Of a DNA stretch of 64,000 nucleotides, positions 1 through 8,659 are shown piece after piece (position 1 is the stretch's first letter; each line of letters opens with the position of its first letter). A model generated the notes under the pieces. That model made no database searches, was not told where the DNA came from, and saw only the letters and a list, made by a program, of their open reading frames with translations. This DNA is from Aquipuribacter hungaricus (GTDB taxonomy: Bacteria; Actinomycetota; Actinomycetes; Actinomycetales; JBBAYJ01), in NCBI RefSeq assembly GCF_042663885.1, contig NZ_JBHSXV010000001.1; one strand, written 5' to 3'. A program made the translations under genes and the position numbers.

Positions 1-2384
1 AAGATGTACCAGTCGCCGCCGATGCGGTGGAACTCGGGAGCCCAGAAGTACCGGAAGTGCTGGGTCGAGATCTTCGAGCCGTTGGAGGTGTCGGGGGCCG
101 CGGCGTTGCCGGCCCAGAGCAGGACGGTCTCCTGCGCGGTGGTCAGGCCGTCGATGCTGCCGGCGCGCCGCAGGACCAGCCGGTCGTAGCCGACGCCCGG
201 GCTCTGCTGCGTCGTGGGGTACGAGCCCGTCAGGTAGTACTCCGTGCTGCCGGTCCGCTCGTCGTCGCGCAGCACCCACGGGTCGGCGCGCTCGCGGACG
301 AGGATGCCGTCCTCGTCGCCGTAGACCGGCTGCTGCACCGTGCCGGTGACCTCGTAGCTGCCGGGCGTGGCCAGGTCGACGCCAGACGTGTCCCACTCGA
401 CGCCGAGCTCTTTGGTGGACCCGTCGGAGTACGACAGCTCCACGCGCTCGGGCAGCCCGACGCTCTCGCCGGGCTGCACGGTGACGTCCTCGACGTCGCT
501 CACGCCGGTGTTGACGATGCGGCCGAGCTTGGCGACGACGGCGGCGTGCTCCTGCGCGGTGACGCCGATCGTGCTGGCCTCGAGGGCCCCGGCAGGCAGG
601 CCGGTCGGGACGGTGCGCGTGACCGGGTCGGTGACGACCGGCTCGGAGAAGGTGACGAGGTCCGGCGTGGTGACGAGGTAGGTCGTGCCGGTGGTCGCGG
701 TGAGCACGAGCCGGTACTGCTGCGCGACGTTGTCGTAGCCGACGTCGGCGCGCGCGACCCGGATGCCCTGGGTGTTGGTGAGGACGAACCGCGGGTTCGT
801 CCAGGTGATGAGGTCCGTGCCGTCGTAGACGAACACCCGGCCGCTGGCGCCGTCGTCGGTGGCGACCATGCCGAAGCTGCCGTCGGGGTGGCGGAACAGG
901 GTGGGGTGGCCGAACTTCGAGGACCCCGTGTCGAAGCGGGGGTACAGGACGCCCTTGCCGTTGTTGAGCGCCGTCCAGCTCGTCCCGTCGACGGAGTGCG
1001 CGAGGTGCAGCACGTCCGTGCGCGGGGTGTCGCCGGCTGTGATGTAGGAGGCGAGGTAGCCGCCGACCGCGGCGAGGACCCGGACCCGGTACTCCTTGTC
1101 CACGGTGACGCCGGGCGCGCCGGCGGCGGTGAAGCGGGCGCGGAGCACGACGTCGGTGTCCGCGGCGGGCCGGGTGACGGTGCCGTCGGCGGCGACGACG
1201 CCCGCGGGCTCGCTCGTCCAGGCGATGTCCGCGGTGCCGTCGGCGGTCGTGGTGGGCAGGGTGATGTCGTCCGCGACGACGGTGATGCCGAGCTCGAAGG
1301 CGTCGGCCGCGGTGCGCAGGTCACGCTCGGGGTCCTCGCTTAGCACGGTGACCGTGAAGGCCTTCGTCGTCGAGCGGCCGCCGAGGGCGAGGGTCGCGGT
1401 GAGGGTGACCGTGGCGTCCGCCTGGCCCCGGGCGGGGCGGGTGACGGTGCCGTCGCCGGCGACGCGCGCCGGGTCGCTGCTGGACCAGGTGACGGCCGAG
1501 CCCCGTGCGCCCGCGGTGGGGAGCCGGAGGTCGGTGATGGTCTGCGCGGGGACGGTGAGCGCGGCGGCGTCCGCGGCCAGGGCGGCCTGCGCGGCGGCCT
1601 CGGAGCGGGGGCTCGCCCAGTACTCCGCGGCGACCTCGGAGGCGCTGAGGGCCCGGCCGGCGACGACGAGGTCGTCGACGGAGCCGCGGTAGAACACGTC
1701 CGGGTAGCTCGAGCGGCCGATGTAGGACACCAGGCCGGTGCCGAACTGGCTCACGGTGCGCGTGGTCGGGACCGTGCCGACCAGCTGGCCGTCGACGTAG
1801 CCGGTGATCGAGCCCGGCTGGATGACGGCGGTGTGCAGGGTCCAGCCGGTGCCGGTGAGCGGTCCCTCGACGCCGCGCGAGGCGGTGGTGGGGCTGATCC
1901 CGGCCTCGGTGCCCCACGGTGCGGTGGTGCTTGCCCCGTCGGTGACGACCGACTTGACCCGGCCGGCGGGGTTGCGCGGGTTGAGGATGTAGTACTGCGA
2001 CGGCGGGTTCGTGGCCGACCCGAAGAACAGGGCGGCGTAGTTCCCGCTCGGGGTCTCGTTGCGCAGCCACGTGCTGATGGTCAGCGTGTCGCGCCCGTCG
2101 AAGGTCCCGCGGGGGATCTCGACGTAGCCGGCGCCGGAGCCGCTGGCACCACCGGGCAGCGTGAGGACGCCGCCGGCCACCGTGGCGCCGGTGCCGCGGA
2201 CCACGCCGTCGCGACCGTTGCCCGACACGTCGCGGACGACGCCCGCGGTCTCGAAGTCGTAGTGCAGGAGCAGGTCGGCGGGCGCGACCGCGGTCTGCGC
2301 GGACGCGGCGCCCGTGGTCAGGAGCAGGGCGCCCGTGACCACGCCGGCGACCGCGGCCGTCAGCCGGGACAGATGGGTTCGCAT
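1..2384 (-). CDS. Secreted multidomain GH43-family glycoside hydrolase (C-terminus beyond window)
   Basis: At least 794 codons run without a stop from ATG 2384 to the left edge, so the C-terminus is missing. A signal peptide (about residues 1-30, ending ASAQT) is followed by a LamG/concanavalin-like domain (~36-242), two Ig-like repeats of the atrophied bacterial Ig type (~262-435), a first GH43-like propeller segment (~437-608), a bacterial Ig4-like module (~635-690), and then the start of a GH43 catalytic domain with RADPWVL, YYLTGSYP and WAPEFHRIGGDWYI. GH43 enzymes usually act on arabinan or xylan side chains; the exact substrate is inferred only from family. Start is supported by GAGAGGTG upstream. 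The promoter carries a 14-bp operator shared with the 3813-4454 gene. Confidence 0.85.
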   Translation of the reverse strand, partial: MRTHLSRLTAAVAGVVTGALLLTTGAASAQTAVAPADLLLHYDFETAGVVRDVSGNGRDGVVRGTGATVAGGVLTLPGGASGSGAGYVEIPRGTFDGRDTLTISTWLRNETPSGNYAALFFGSATNPPSQYYILNPRNPAGRVKSVVTDGASTTAPWGTEAGISPTTASRGVEGPLTGTGWTLHTAVIQPGSITGYVDGQLVGTVPTTRTVSQFGTGLVSYIGRSSYPDVFYRGSVDDLVVAGRALSASEVAAEYWASPRSEAAAQAALAADAAALTVPAQTITDLRLPTAGARGSAVTWSSSDPARVAGDGTVTRPARGQADATVTLTATLALGGRSTTKAFTVTVLSEDPERDLRTAADAFELGITVVADDITLPTTTADGTADIAWTSEPAGVVAADGTVTRPAADTDVVLRARFTAAGAPGVTVDKEYRVRVLAAVGGYLASYITAGDTPRTDVLHLAHSVDGTSWTALNNGKGVLYPRFDTGSSKFGHPTLFRHPDGSFGMVATDDGASGRVFVYDGTDLITWTNPRFVLTNTQGIRVARADVGYDNVAQQYRLVLTATTGTTYLVTTPDLVTFSEPVVTDPVTRTVPTGLPAGALEASTIGVTAQEHAAVVAKLGRIVNTGVSDVEDVTVQPGESVGLPERVELSYSDGSTKELGVEWDTSGVDLATPGSYEVTGTVQQPVYGDEDGILVRERADPWVLRDDERTGSTEYYLTGSYPTTQQSPGVGYDRLVLRRAGSIDGLTTAQETVLLWAGNAAAPDTSNGSKISTQHFRYFWAPEFHRIGGDWYI

Positions 2385-2498
2385 GCAGGGCACACCTCTC
2401 GTGGGGGCTGCGAGGGTGACGGCCCACCACGTCGTGGGGGCGGACAGGCACCGTCGCGCAGCCGTGACCGGCGACCCGGCACTGGGGCGCCATGCCGT

Positions 2499-2512
2499 TG
2501 TTAGCGGAAACA
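2499..2512. promoter_or_regulatory. LacI-type operator (copy 1), TGTTAGCGGAAACA
   Basis: An imperfect palindrome with the central CG typical of LacI-family operators. It is identical in all 14 bases to 4609-4622. Its position a few bases downstream of the predicted GH43 transcription start suits a roadblock repressor, presumably the LacI protein at 4663-5682. Confidence 0.65.
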
Positions 2513-2526
2513 CCGGCGGTGCAGCG

Positions 2527-2556
2527 ACCTTATGAGCGCCCTTCACGGAGTGTCAA
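2527..2556 (-). promoter_or_regulatory. Consensus promoter of the GH43 gene
   Basis: On the minus strand TTGACA (2556-2551) and TAAGGT (2532-2527) are separated by 18 bp. Transcription would start near 2520, about 135 nt before the ATG at 2384. The LacI-type operator lies just downstream of that point. Confidence 0.65.
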
Positions 2557-2673
2557 GGATGCTCACCGTTCGATCGATACACCGCTGCTGCGCCCGTCCC
2601 CTGGGTACGGCGGACAGCCCGCCGGACAACCGGCAGACGGCTCGTCGGCCTGCGCGGCGGGGGCGGCTCAGGT

Positions 2674-3732
2674 CTACGGCGCGGAGGTGCCGGCCTGCTG
2701 CCGGCCCTGCTCGCGGGCGTCCTCGAGCAGCGCGGCCAGCCGGCGGCGGGAGCGCCGGCGCCCCTGGGCCAGGGCCGCCACCACGAGCAGGAGGCCGAGC
2801 AGGAGAGCGAGCTGCGGCCACGGCACGGCCCACACCCACGTCCGCTGCACGACCGGCTCCAGGGTGGGCGCCTCGCCGTCGACGGTGACGACGGTGGGGG
2901 CCAGGGTGACGTCGACGGGCACGAGTAAGGTCGGCCAGACGCCGTCGACCTCGGCGCGCAGCGACCGGGTGTCGCCGGGCAGGAGCTCCTGCTGCTCCCC
3001 CGGCCCGGGGAAGGCGACGTCGCCGCCGCCCGCGCTCACGCTGCCCTCGGCCAGCAGCCGGGTGTTGCCGTCGTCGACGACGTCGAAGGTGACGGTCATG
3101 CCGCCGGGGCGGAACGCGTTCCACGACAGGTCGTAGGACCCGGAGACCGCGCGCACGCCCGCCGAGGGGGTGATGTCGCCGGTGACGCGGGTGAGCAGCC
3201 GGAACCCGACGCGGCTCTCGACGCCGACGCTGGTGCCGTCCTCGGCCGACTGCACCGACAGGACCGAGGCGGTGATGCCGGCCGTGTGGTCGCCCGGCTC
3301 GGCGTCCTCGGGCACGGCCACCGCGAAGCCGACCACCTCGGTGCCACCGGGCGCGACGGTGACCTCCGGGGGCAGCTCGACCCACGTGCCGGCAGCGACG
3401 GACTCCTGGTCGGACGGGAGGATGTCGAAACGGCCGGTCCGGGTGGTGAAGCCGTCGGCGGCGGCGAGCCGGAAGGTGACCTCCTCCGGCCCCAGGTTGC
3501 GCACGGCGAAGCGGTCCTCGACGCGCTCGCCCGGGTCGAGGGTGTGCTCGGCCGCGGTCCGGCCGTCGGGCCCGTCCTCGTCGGCCGGGGTGACCGCCCA
3601 CCGCACCGGCGGCGGGGTCGCCGCGGCCGAGGGCTCGGGGGCCGGGGCGGCGGAGGCCGGGGCGGCGACGAGGCCACCGAGGAGCAGGGCCGTCAGCACA
3701 CGGCTGAGGGGGCGACGGACGGGCAGCGGCAC
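2674..3732 (-). CDS. DUF916-like (WxL partner) membrane-anchored surface protein
   Basis: 352 residues: signal peptide (~1-28, ending APASAAP), an extracellular region with two Ig-like beta domains containing WAVTPADEDGPDGR, VAPGGTEVVGFAVAVP and RVGFRLLTRVTGD, one transmembrane helix at ~302-324 and a basic cytoplasmic tail (RRRSRRR). This layout matches the DUF916 / WxL-protein peptidoglycan-binding family, which in Firmicutes is encoded beside WxL proteins. It lies 80 bp downstream of the small secreted protein at 3813-4454, so the two probably form an operon. The GTG start lacks a recognisable Shine-Dalgarno sequence; a GTG at codon 12 is an alternative start. Function is inferred from family only. 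Confidence 0.7.
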   Translation of the reverse strand: MPLPVRRPLSRVLTALLLGGLVAAPASAAPAPEPSAAATPPPVRWAVTPADEDGPDGRTAAEHTLDPGERVEDRFAVRNLGPEEVTFRLAAADGFTTRTGRFDILPSDQESVAAGTWVELPPEVTVAPGGTEVVGFAVAVPEDAEPGDHTAGITASVLSVQSAEDGTSVGVESRVGFRLLTRVTGDITPSAGVRAVSGSYDLSWNAFRPGGMTVTFDVVDDGNTRLLAEGSVSAGGGDVAFPGPGEQQELLPGDTRSLRAEVDGVWPTLLVPVDVTLAPTVVTVDGEAPTLEPVVQRTWVWAVPWPQLALLLGLLLVVAALAQGRRRSRRRLAALLEDAREQGRQQAGTSAP

Positions 3733-3812
3733 AGGAGGTCCAGACGTGCGGGTCGGGGCGGCGGTGGCCCGCCGCCCCGACCGGGGGAGGCTGTCGAGCG
3801 GTCGTCGACCGG

Positions 3813-4454
3813 TCAGTACTCATCCTCCCAGAGGGTGAGGGTGAGGGTCGCGGAGTAGCTGCCGGGCGCGACGTCGGCCGGGGTCTTGAGGAACAGGTCC
3901 GCGTCGGCCTGCCAGGTGCCCTGGGCGCTGGCCTCGGTGGAGTCCAGCGCGAGGGCGAGGAGCTCCTCGCCGACGAGGCCGACGTTGTTGGCGGTGGCGC
4001 CGGACCCGGTGGTCGGGTCGTCGAGGACGGTGACGACCTCCTCGCCCGCAGCGACCTCGCCGTCGCCCTCGGTGATGAGGTTGGGGCGCCACCCGAGGTG
4101 CCCGGCGGGCAGGCTGGTGAGGCCCTCGCCCTCGAACGCCGACGACTGGCCGGTGACGTACCAGAACTGGCCGGCGGGGACCTCGCCGCGGTCGTCGGTG
4201 ACGGTGACGGTGGGCAGGGCGCCGTCGAACTGCCGCACGGCGGGGTCGCCGGAGGCGACCTCGGCCAGCGTGGTGGAGTCGGCCGCGACGCTCATCGTCA
4301 GGGCCCCGGCGGGCTCGACCGCGTCGATCTCGACGTCGACGCGGACGTCGTCACCGTCCACCGGCTCGGCCAGGGCGGCACCCGCGACGCCCGTCAGCAG
4401 GGCGGCACCGGTGGCGCCGGCCAGGGCACGGACGAACAGACCTCGTGTTGCCAT
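3813..4454 (-). CDS. Small secreted WxL-like surface protein
   Basis: 213 residues with a clear signal peptide (~1-28, AGAALAEPV) and a beta-rich acidic mature part. The segment GHLGWRPNL and the extreme C-terminus TLTLTLWEDEY recall the two conserved stretches of WxL domains, although the canonical second WxL is altered, so membership is uncertain. ATG 4454 was chosen because the signal peptide begins there and GGAG lies 11 nt upstream; a longer frame to 4604 would put an unlikely charged leader first. It is followed by the DUF916-like gene, its expected partner, and preceded by a promoter overlapped by a LacI-type operator. It has no catalytic motif, so a binding or structural wall role is plausible. 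Confidence 0.55.
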   Translation of the reverse strand: MATRGLFVRALAGATGAALLTGVAGAALAEPVDGDDVRVDVEIDAVEPAGALTMSVAADSTTLAEVASGDPAVRQFDGALPTVTVTDDRGEVPAGQFWYVTGQSSAFEGEGLTSLPAGHLGWRPNLITEGDGEVAAGEEVVTVLDDPTTGSGATANNVGLVGEELLALALDSTEASAQGTWQADADLFLKTPADVAPGSYSATLTLTLWEDEY

Positions 4455-4593
4455 GTCGTGTGTCTCCACTTCTCGGTCGGACGTGTCCGAGCCATCAGCA
4501 GCGCTCGACCGGTCTCTCCGGCCGTCACGTCGTCTCTGCGCGCCCGACCTCGATGTCATGGGGATCCGCCGTTGGACCTGACGCGCTGGTGGG

Positions 4594-4623
4594 ATGCTAA
4601 CCACAAGGTGTTAGCGGAAACAA
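4594..4623 (-). promoter_or_regulatory. Promoter of the WxL/DUF916-like pair
   Basis: On the minus strand TTGTTT (4623-4618) and TAGCAT (4599-4594) are spaced by 18 bp. The leader to ATG 4454 is about 130 nt. The operator at 4609-4622 overlaps the -35 box. Confidence 0.5.
4609..4622. promoter_or_regulatory. LacI-type operator (copy 2), TGTTAGCGGAAACA
   Basis: Exact 14-bp match to 2499-2512. It lies between the end of the lacI-type gene and the start of the surface-protein gene and overlaps the -35 of the latter, which suits repression by steric exclusion. Confidence 0.65.
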
Positions 4624-4662
4624 GACCTGGCGCAGCGCGTCCGCGGCGGTCGGCCGGGTGTC

Positions 4663-5682
4663 TCAGGCGGGCGGCGGGGCGGTCGAGGACCGCACCACGA
4701 GCCGGGGCTGGATGACCTCGTGCTGGGCCACGTCCTCGTCCTCGATCGCCATGATGATGCGCCGGAGGGTGAGCTCCCCGAGGGCGGCGAAGTCCTGCCG
4801 GACGGTCGTCAGCGGCGGCAGGAAGTGCCGGGCGTCCGGGACGTCGTCGAAGCCGACGACGCTCACGTCCTCCGGCACGCGCACGCCCCGCTCCGTGAGC
4901 CCGTGCACGAGCCCGAGCGCCATCTGGTCGTTGCCGGCGAGCACCGCGGTGACCCCGTCGAGCGCGCCGGCGCGGGCGAGGGCGTGGCCCCGGTCGGACG
5001 TCCAGTCGCCGACCACGGGCTCGGGGGCCGGCAGGCCCGCCTGCTCGAGCGCGTCGTGCCAGCCCTGCTGCCGCTCGCGCGCGTCGTACCAGTCGAGCGG
5101 TCCGGCGAGGTGGCCGACAGAGCGGTGGCCCAGGTCGATGAGGTGCTGCACGGCGATCTCCGCGCCGGCGCGCTGGTCCACCGCGAGGGTGTGCATCCCG
5201 GACTCGGGCTCGGCCTTGATGATGACGGTCGGCAGCCCGGTGCTGCGGCGACGGAGGAGGTCCAGCGAGGACTGCCGGGGGGCGATGACGCAGAGCGCCT
5301 CGACGCCCTGCATGACGAGCTCGGCCACGCCGGCGTCGGCCTCCGACGGGTCGTCGTCGACCGTCACGGCGCTCACGGTGTAGCCCACGGTGCGCGCCGC
5401 GCCCTCGAGGGCGCGCAGGGTGCTGTTCGGGCCGTACTGCAGCGGCCCGTCGACGAGCACCCCGATGCGCATGGCCCGCCGCGTCGCCAGGGCCCGCGCG
5501 ATGGAGTTGCGCGTGTAGTTGGTCTCCTCGATGGCCTTGAGGACCCGGTCGCGGGTCGACTCGCGGATGTTGCTGTGGCCGTTGAGGACCCGCGACACCG
5601 TCATGTGCGAGACGCCGGCGGACTTCGCGACGTCGTAGATGCTGGGTCGCTGCCATCCCGGCCGCGCCGTCTGCTCGGGCAC
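4663..5682 (-). CDS. LacI-family transcriptional repressor
   Basis: 339 residues. The N-terminal helix-turn-helix reads SIYDVAKSAGVSHMTVSRVL, with the hinge helix around NSIARALATRR, followed by a periplasmic-binding-protein-like sensor domain ending in VVGFDDVPDARHFLPPLTTV. GTG 5682 is chosen because AGAGGGGG lies 7 nt upstream and homologues start about 10 residues before the HTH. It sits beside the WxL/DUF916-like pair and 2.3 kb from the GH43 gene, both of which carry an identical LacI-type operator, so it is the best candidate for their repressor. The inducer is unknown; an arabinan- or xylan-derived sugar is a guess. No copy of the operator is seen upstream of the gene itself. Confidence 0.9.
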   Translation of the reverse strand: MPEQTARPGWQRPSIYDVAKSAGVSHMTVSRVLNGHSNIRESTRDRVLKAIEETNYTRNSIARALATRRAMRIGVLVDGPLQYGPNSTLRALEGAARTVGYTVSAVTVDDDPSEADAGVAELVMQGVEALCVIAPRQSSLDLLRRRSTGLPTVIIKAEPESGMHTLAVDQRAGAEIAVQHLIDLGHRSVGHLAGPLDWYDARERQQGWHDALEQAGLPAPEPVVGDWTSDRGHALARAGALDGVTAVLAGNDQMALGLVHGLTERGVRVPEDVSVVGFDDVPDARHFLPPLTTVRQDFAALGELTLRRIIMAIEDEDVAQHEVIQPRLVVRSSTAPPPA

Positions 5683-5710
5683 CTGCGACCCCCTCTCGTC
5701 CTGTCGCCCG

Positions 5711-5726
5711 GGGGCGCCGGCGCCCC
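5711..5726. terminator. GC palindrome between carboxyltransferase and lacI-type genes
   Basis: GGGGCGCC/GGCGCCCC is a perfect 16-bp palindrome downstream of the carboxyltransferase stop (5810) and upstream of the lacI-type start. It could terminate carboxyltransferase transcripts, but there is no U-tract. A TATGCT hexamer on the minus strand at 5753-5748 is a possible -10 for the lacI-type gene. Confidence 0.35.
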
Positions 5727-5809
5727 GGGGGCGCCACGTGCAGGGGCAGCATAGGGTCGCCCGGCACCCGCGCAGGCGCACCCAGGGCCGGGTCACCCCC
5801 GGGGGCGCG

Positions 5810-7378
5810 CTAGACCGGCCAGACCCCGTGGCGCCGGTCGGAGAACTCCCGGCGGGTGCGCGAGGCGTAGGCCAGGCGCCGGACCAGGTCCTCGCGCAGG
5901 TCCTCGGGCTCGACGACCGCGTCGACGACCAGGTCGGAGGCGAGCCGGCGCAGGTCGACGTCCTCCAGGTACTCCGCCCGCCGCGCGGCGACGAAGGCCT
6001 CCCGCTCCCCCGGGTCGTCGATCGCGGCGATCCGGTTGGCGTAGACGGCGTTGACCGCGGCCTCGGGACCCATGACGGCGATGGCGGCCGTGGGCAGCGC
6101 GACGCACGCGTGCGGGGCGAACCCGGGGCCGGCCATGGCGTACAGCCCGGCGCCGTAGGCCTTGCGGAGGACGACGGACACCTGCGGCACGGTGGCCTCG
6201 GACACGGCGGCGACCATCTTGGCGCCGTGGCGGATGATCCCCGCCCGCTCGACCTCGCTGCCGATCATGAACCCCGGCACGTCGGCCAGGTACACCAGCG
6301 GCACGTTGAACGCGTCGCACAGCGTGATGAACCGGGCCGCCTTGTCGGCGCTGTCGACGAACAGCACCCCGCCCCGGACGGCGGAGTTGTTGGCGACGAT
6401 GCCGACGGTGCGGCCCTCGAGCCGGGCGAACCCGACGACCAGCTCCGGCGCGAACAGCGGCTTGATCTCGAAGAAGCTCATGGCGTCGACGAGGCGCTCG
6501 ACGACGTCGTGCACGTCGAACGGCTCGGACTCCCGGGCCGGCACGTCCCCGGTCCGCAGCGGGCGCTCGGGCGGCTCGGCCTCGTAGACCGGCGGGTCCT
6601 CGCGCCAGGTGCGGGGCAGGTACGACAGGTACAGCCGCGCCTGCTCGATGGCGTCGGCGTCGTCGACCGCGAGCAGGTCGCCGCAGCCGGACACGGTGCA
6701 GTGCATCCGCGCCCCGCCCATCTGCTCCAGGTCGACCCGCTCCCCCACGACCATCTCGGCCATCCGCGGCGAGCCCAGGTACATGCTCGCGTTCCCCTCG
6801 ACCATGACGACGATGTCGCAGAACGACGGCACGTACGCCCCGCCCGCCGCGGACGGGCCGAACAGGCAGCACACCTGCGGCACCCGGCCCGACAGCGCCA
6901 CCTGGTTGTGGAAGATCCGGCCCGCCCCGCGACGGCCCGGGAACAGCTCGACCTGGTCGGTGATCCGGGCACCGGCGGAGTCGACGAGCCAGACGACCGG
7001 CAGCTCCTCGCGCAGCGCCGTCTCGGTGGCCCGCACCATCTTCTCCACGGTCCGGGCGCCCCAGGAGCCCGCCTTGACCGTGGGGTCGTTGGCGACCACG
7101 ACGACGGGACGGCCGTCGACGGTGCCGCGGCCGGTGACCACGCCGTCGGCGGGCAGGCCGGACCCGCCGGCCGCGACGTCGGCGACCGTGGTCACCGCGT
7201 TGGCCAGCCGGCCGTCCTCGACGAACGAGCCCGCGTCCAGCAGCAGGTCGACGCGCTCGCGGACGGCGAGCTTGCCGGCCGCCGCGAGCCGCGCCCGACC
7301 CTTCTCGTCGGGTGCGGCGGTGGCCGCCTGCGCCTGGTCCAGCCAGTCCGGGAAGCTGCTCGGCGGGGCGCCGCTCAT
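5810..7378 (-). CDS. Acyl-CoA carboxylase carboxyltransferase (beta) subunit, AccD1/MccB-like
   Basis: 522 residues spanning both crotonase-fold halves of a biotin-dependent carboxyltransferase: the N-terminal half has DSAGARITDQ and FGPSAAGGAYVPSFCD; the C-terminal half has NNSAVRGGVLF, DVPGFMIGSEVE and KAYGAGLYAMAG. It transfers a carboxyl group from biotin to an acyl-CoA. Its ATGA overlap with an acyl-CoA dehydrogenase recalls the leucine/isovalerate (methylcrotonyl-CoA) clusters of mycobacteria and Streptomyces, so methylcrotonyl-CoA carboxylase is favoured over propionyl-CoA carboxylase, but specificity cannot be read here. The biotin carboxylase/BCCP subunit is not adjacent; the one at 17768-19546 could serve. 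No HMG-CoA lyase gene is present in the window. Confidence 0.88.
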   Translation of the reverse strand: MSGAPPSSFPDWLDQAQAATAAPDEKGRARLAAAGKLAVRERVDLLLDAGSFVEDGRLANAVTTVADVAAGGSGLPADGVVTGRGTVDGRPVVVVANDPTVKAGSWGARTVEKMVRATETALREELPVVWLVDSAGARITDQVELFPGRRGAGRIFHNQVALSGRVPQVCCLFGPSAAGGAYVPSFCDIVVMVEGNASMYLGSPRMAEMVVGERVDLEQMGGARMHCTVSGCGDLLAVDDADAIEQARLYLSYLPRTWREDPPVYEAEPPERPLRTGDVPARESEPFDVHDVVERLVDAMSFFEIKPLFAPELVVGFARLEGRTVGIVANNSAVRGGVLFVDSADKAARFITLCDAFNVPLVYLADVPGFMIGSEVERAGIIRHGAKMVAAVSEATVPQVSVVLRKAYGAGLYAMAGPGFAPHACVALPTAAIAVMGPEAAVNAVYANRIAAIDDPGEREAFVAARRAEYLEDVDLRRLASDLVVDAVVEPEDLREDLVRRLAYASRTRREFSDRRHGVWPV

Positions 7379-8553
7379 GCCACCGGCAGGCCGAGCCCGC
7401 GCGCCAGCACCAGGCGCTGCACCTCGGAGGTGCCCTCGCCGATCTCGAGGATCTTGGCGTCCCGGTAGAACCGGGCGACCGGGTACTCCTCCATGAAGCC
7501 CGCCCCGCCGTAGACCTGCGTGGCCAGCCGGGCCGCGTCCATCGCCACGGTCGAGGTGTGCAGCTTGGCCTTGGCGGCCGCCGCCTTGACCTGGGCGGCG
7601 GTCGCGCGCCCGGCGGTCTGCTCGTCCTTGAGCCAGGCCGCGCGGTAGGTGAGCAGGTGGCCGGCCTCGACCGCGACGGACAGGTCCGCGAGCGGGAAGG
7701 CGATGCCCTGGTTGCGCCCGATCGGCGCCCCGAAGGCGGTCCGGGTCTTCGCGTACCCCGTCGCCAGGTCCAGGCAGGCCCGGGCCGAGCCGAGCGCGAG
7801 CGCCGAGATGGCGATCCGGCCGTCGTCGAGGATGGCGAGGAACTGCCCGAACCCGTGGCCGCGCTGCCCGAGCAGCGAGTCCTCGGGCACCCGCACGCCG
7901 GAGAAGGACAGGCCGTGGGTGTCGGAGGAGTTCCAGCCGAGCTTGCGGTAGGGCTGCTCGACGACGAAGCCGTCGGTGCCGGCGGGGACGGTGATGGCGC
8001 TGATCTCGGGGCTGCCGTCCGCCCGGGTCCCGGTGCGGGCCGTGACCGTGACGACGCTGGTCAGCTCCGTGCCGGAGTTCGTGATGTAGCTCTTGGCCCC
8101 GTCGAGGACCCACTCCCCGTCGACCAGCTCGGCGCGGGTGCGGGTGGCCCCGGCGTCGGAGCCGGCGTCGGGCTCGGTGAGGCCGAACGCGGCGAGCGCG
8201 CGGCCGGCGACCAGGTCGGGGAGCCAGCGCTCGCGCTGGGCGTCCGTGCCGTAGGTGAGGATCGGGTTGATGCCCAGGCCGACCCCGGCGCTCAGCGTGA
8301 TGCCGGCCGACTGGTCGACGTAGCCGAGCTCCTCGATGGCGACGCACAGGCTCGTGAAGTCGCCGCCCGCGCCGCCGTGCTCCTCGGGCACGACGAGGCC
8401 GAACAGGCCCAGCTCGCCCATCTGGGGGACGAGGTGGGCCGGGAAGTGGTGGGTCTCGTCCCACTTCGCGATGTGCGGCGCGATCTCCGCCGCGGCGAAG
8501 TCCCGGACGACTGCTCTCAGGTCCTCGTGGTGGTCTTCCAGCGCGAACGTCAT
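7375..8553 (-). CDS. Acyl-CoA dehydrogenase (isovaleryl/short-chain type)
   Basis: 392 residues, full length for the family. FAD- and substrate-binding signatures include LTEPDAGSDAGATRT, SYITNSGT and IGRNQGIAFPLADL, and the C-terminal segment GGAGFMEEYPVARFYRDAKI places the likely catalytic base at Glu356. It oxidises an acyl-CoA to the enoyl-CoA, passing electrons to ETF. The start ATG 8553 has a strong AGGAGGAG site. Translationally coupled (ATGA) to the carboxyltransferase, which would act on the next intermediate of a branched-chain pathway. It diverges from pta across 106 bp. Confidence 0.9.
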   Translation of the reverse strand: MTFALEDHHEDLRAVVRDFAAAEIAPHIAKWDETHHFPAHLVPQMGELGLFGLVVPEEHGGAGGDFTSLCVAIEELGYVDQSAGITLSAGVGLGINPILTYGTDAQRERWLPDLVAGRALAAFGLTEPDAGSDAGATRTRAELVDGEWVLDGAKSYITNSGTELTSVVTVTARTGTRADGSPEISAITVPAGTDGFVVEQPYRKLGWNSSDTHGLSFSGVRVPEDSLLGQRGHGFGQFLAILDDGRIAISALALGSARACLDLATGYAKTRTAFGAPIGRNQGIAFPLADLSVAVEAGHLLTYRAAWLKDEQTAGRATAAQVKAAAAKAKLHTSTVAMDAARLATQVYGGAGFMEEYPVARFYRDAKILEIGEGTSEVQRLVLARGLGLPVA

Positions 8554-8647
8554 CGGTCGCTCCTCCTGGACGGCCGAGGGGTGGTGGCCGTTCCGGGGGC
8601 AGGGTATCCGCGCGGGCCGAGCAGGGGCGGGCGAGGGAGGTCGTGGC

Positions 8648-8653
8648 TAGCGT
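8648..8653 (+). promoter_or_regulatory. Leaderless -10 element (TAGCGT) of pta
   Basis: TAGCGT ends 6 nt before the ATG at 8660 and no Shine-Dalgarno sequence is present, so transcription should begin at or next to the A of the start codon. Confidence 0.55.
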
Positions 8654-8659
8654 GGGCCC

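Noticed and set aside
2543..3823. A 426-codon minus-strand frame over the DUF916-like gene
   Set aside because: Arg/Pro/Gly-rich with no motif; the overlapping frame has a signal peptide, domain signature and transmembrane helix.
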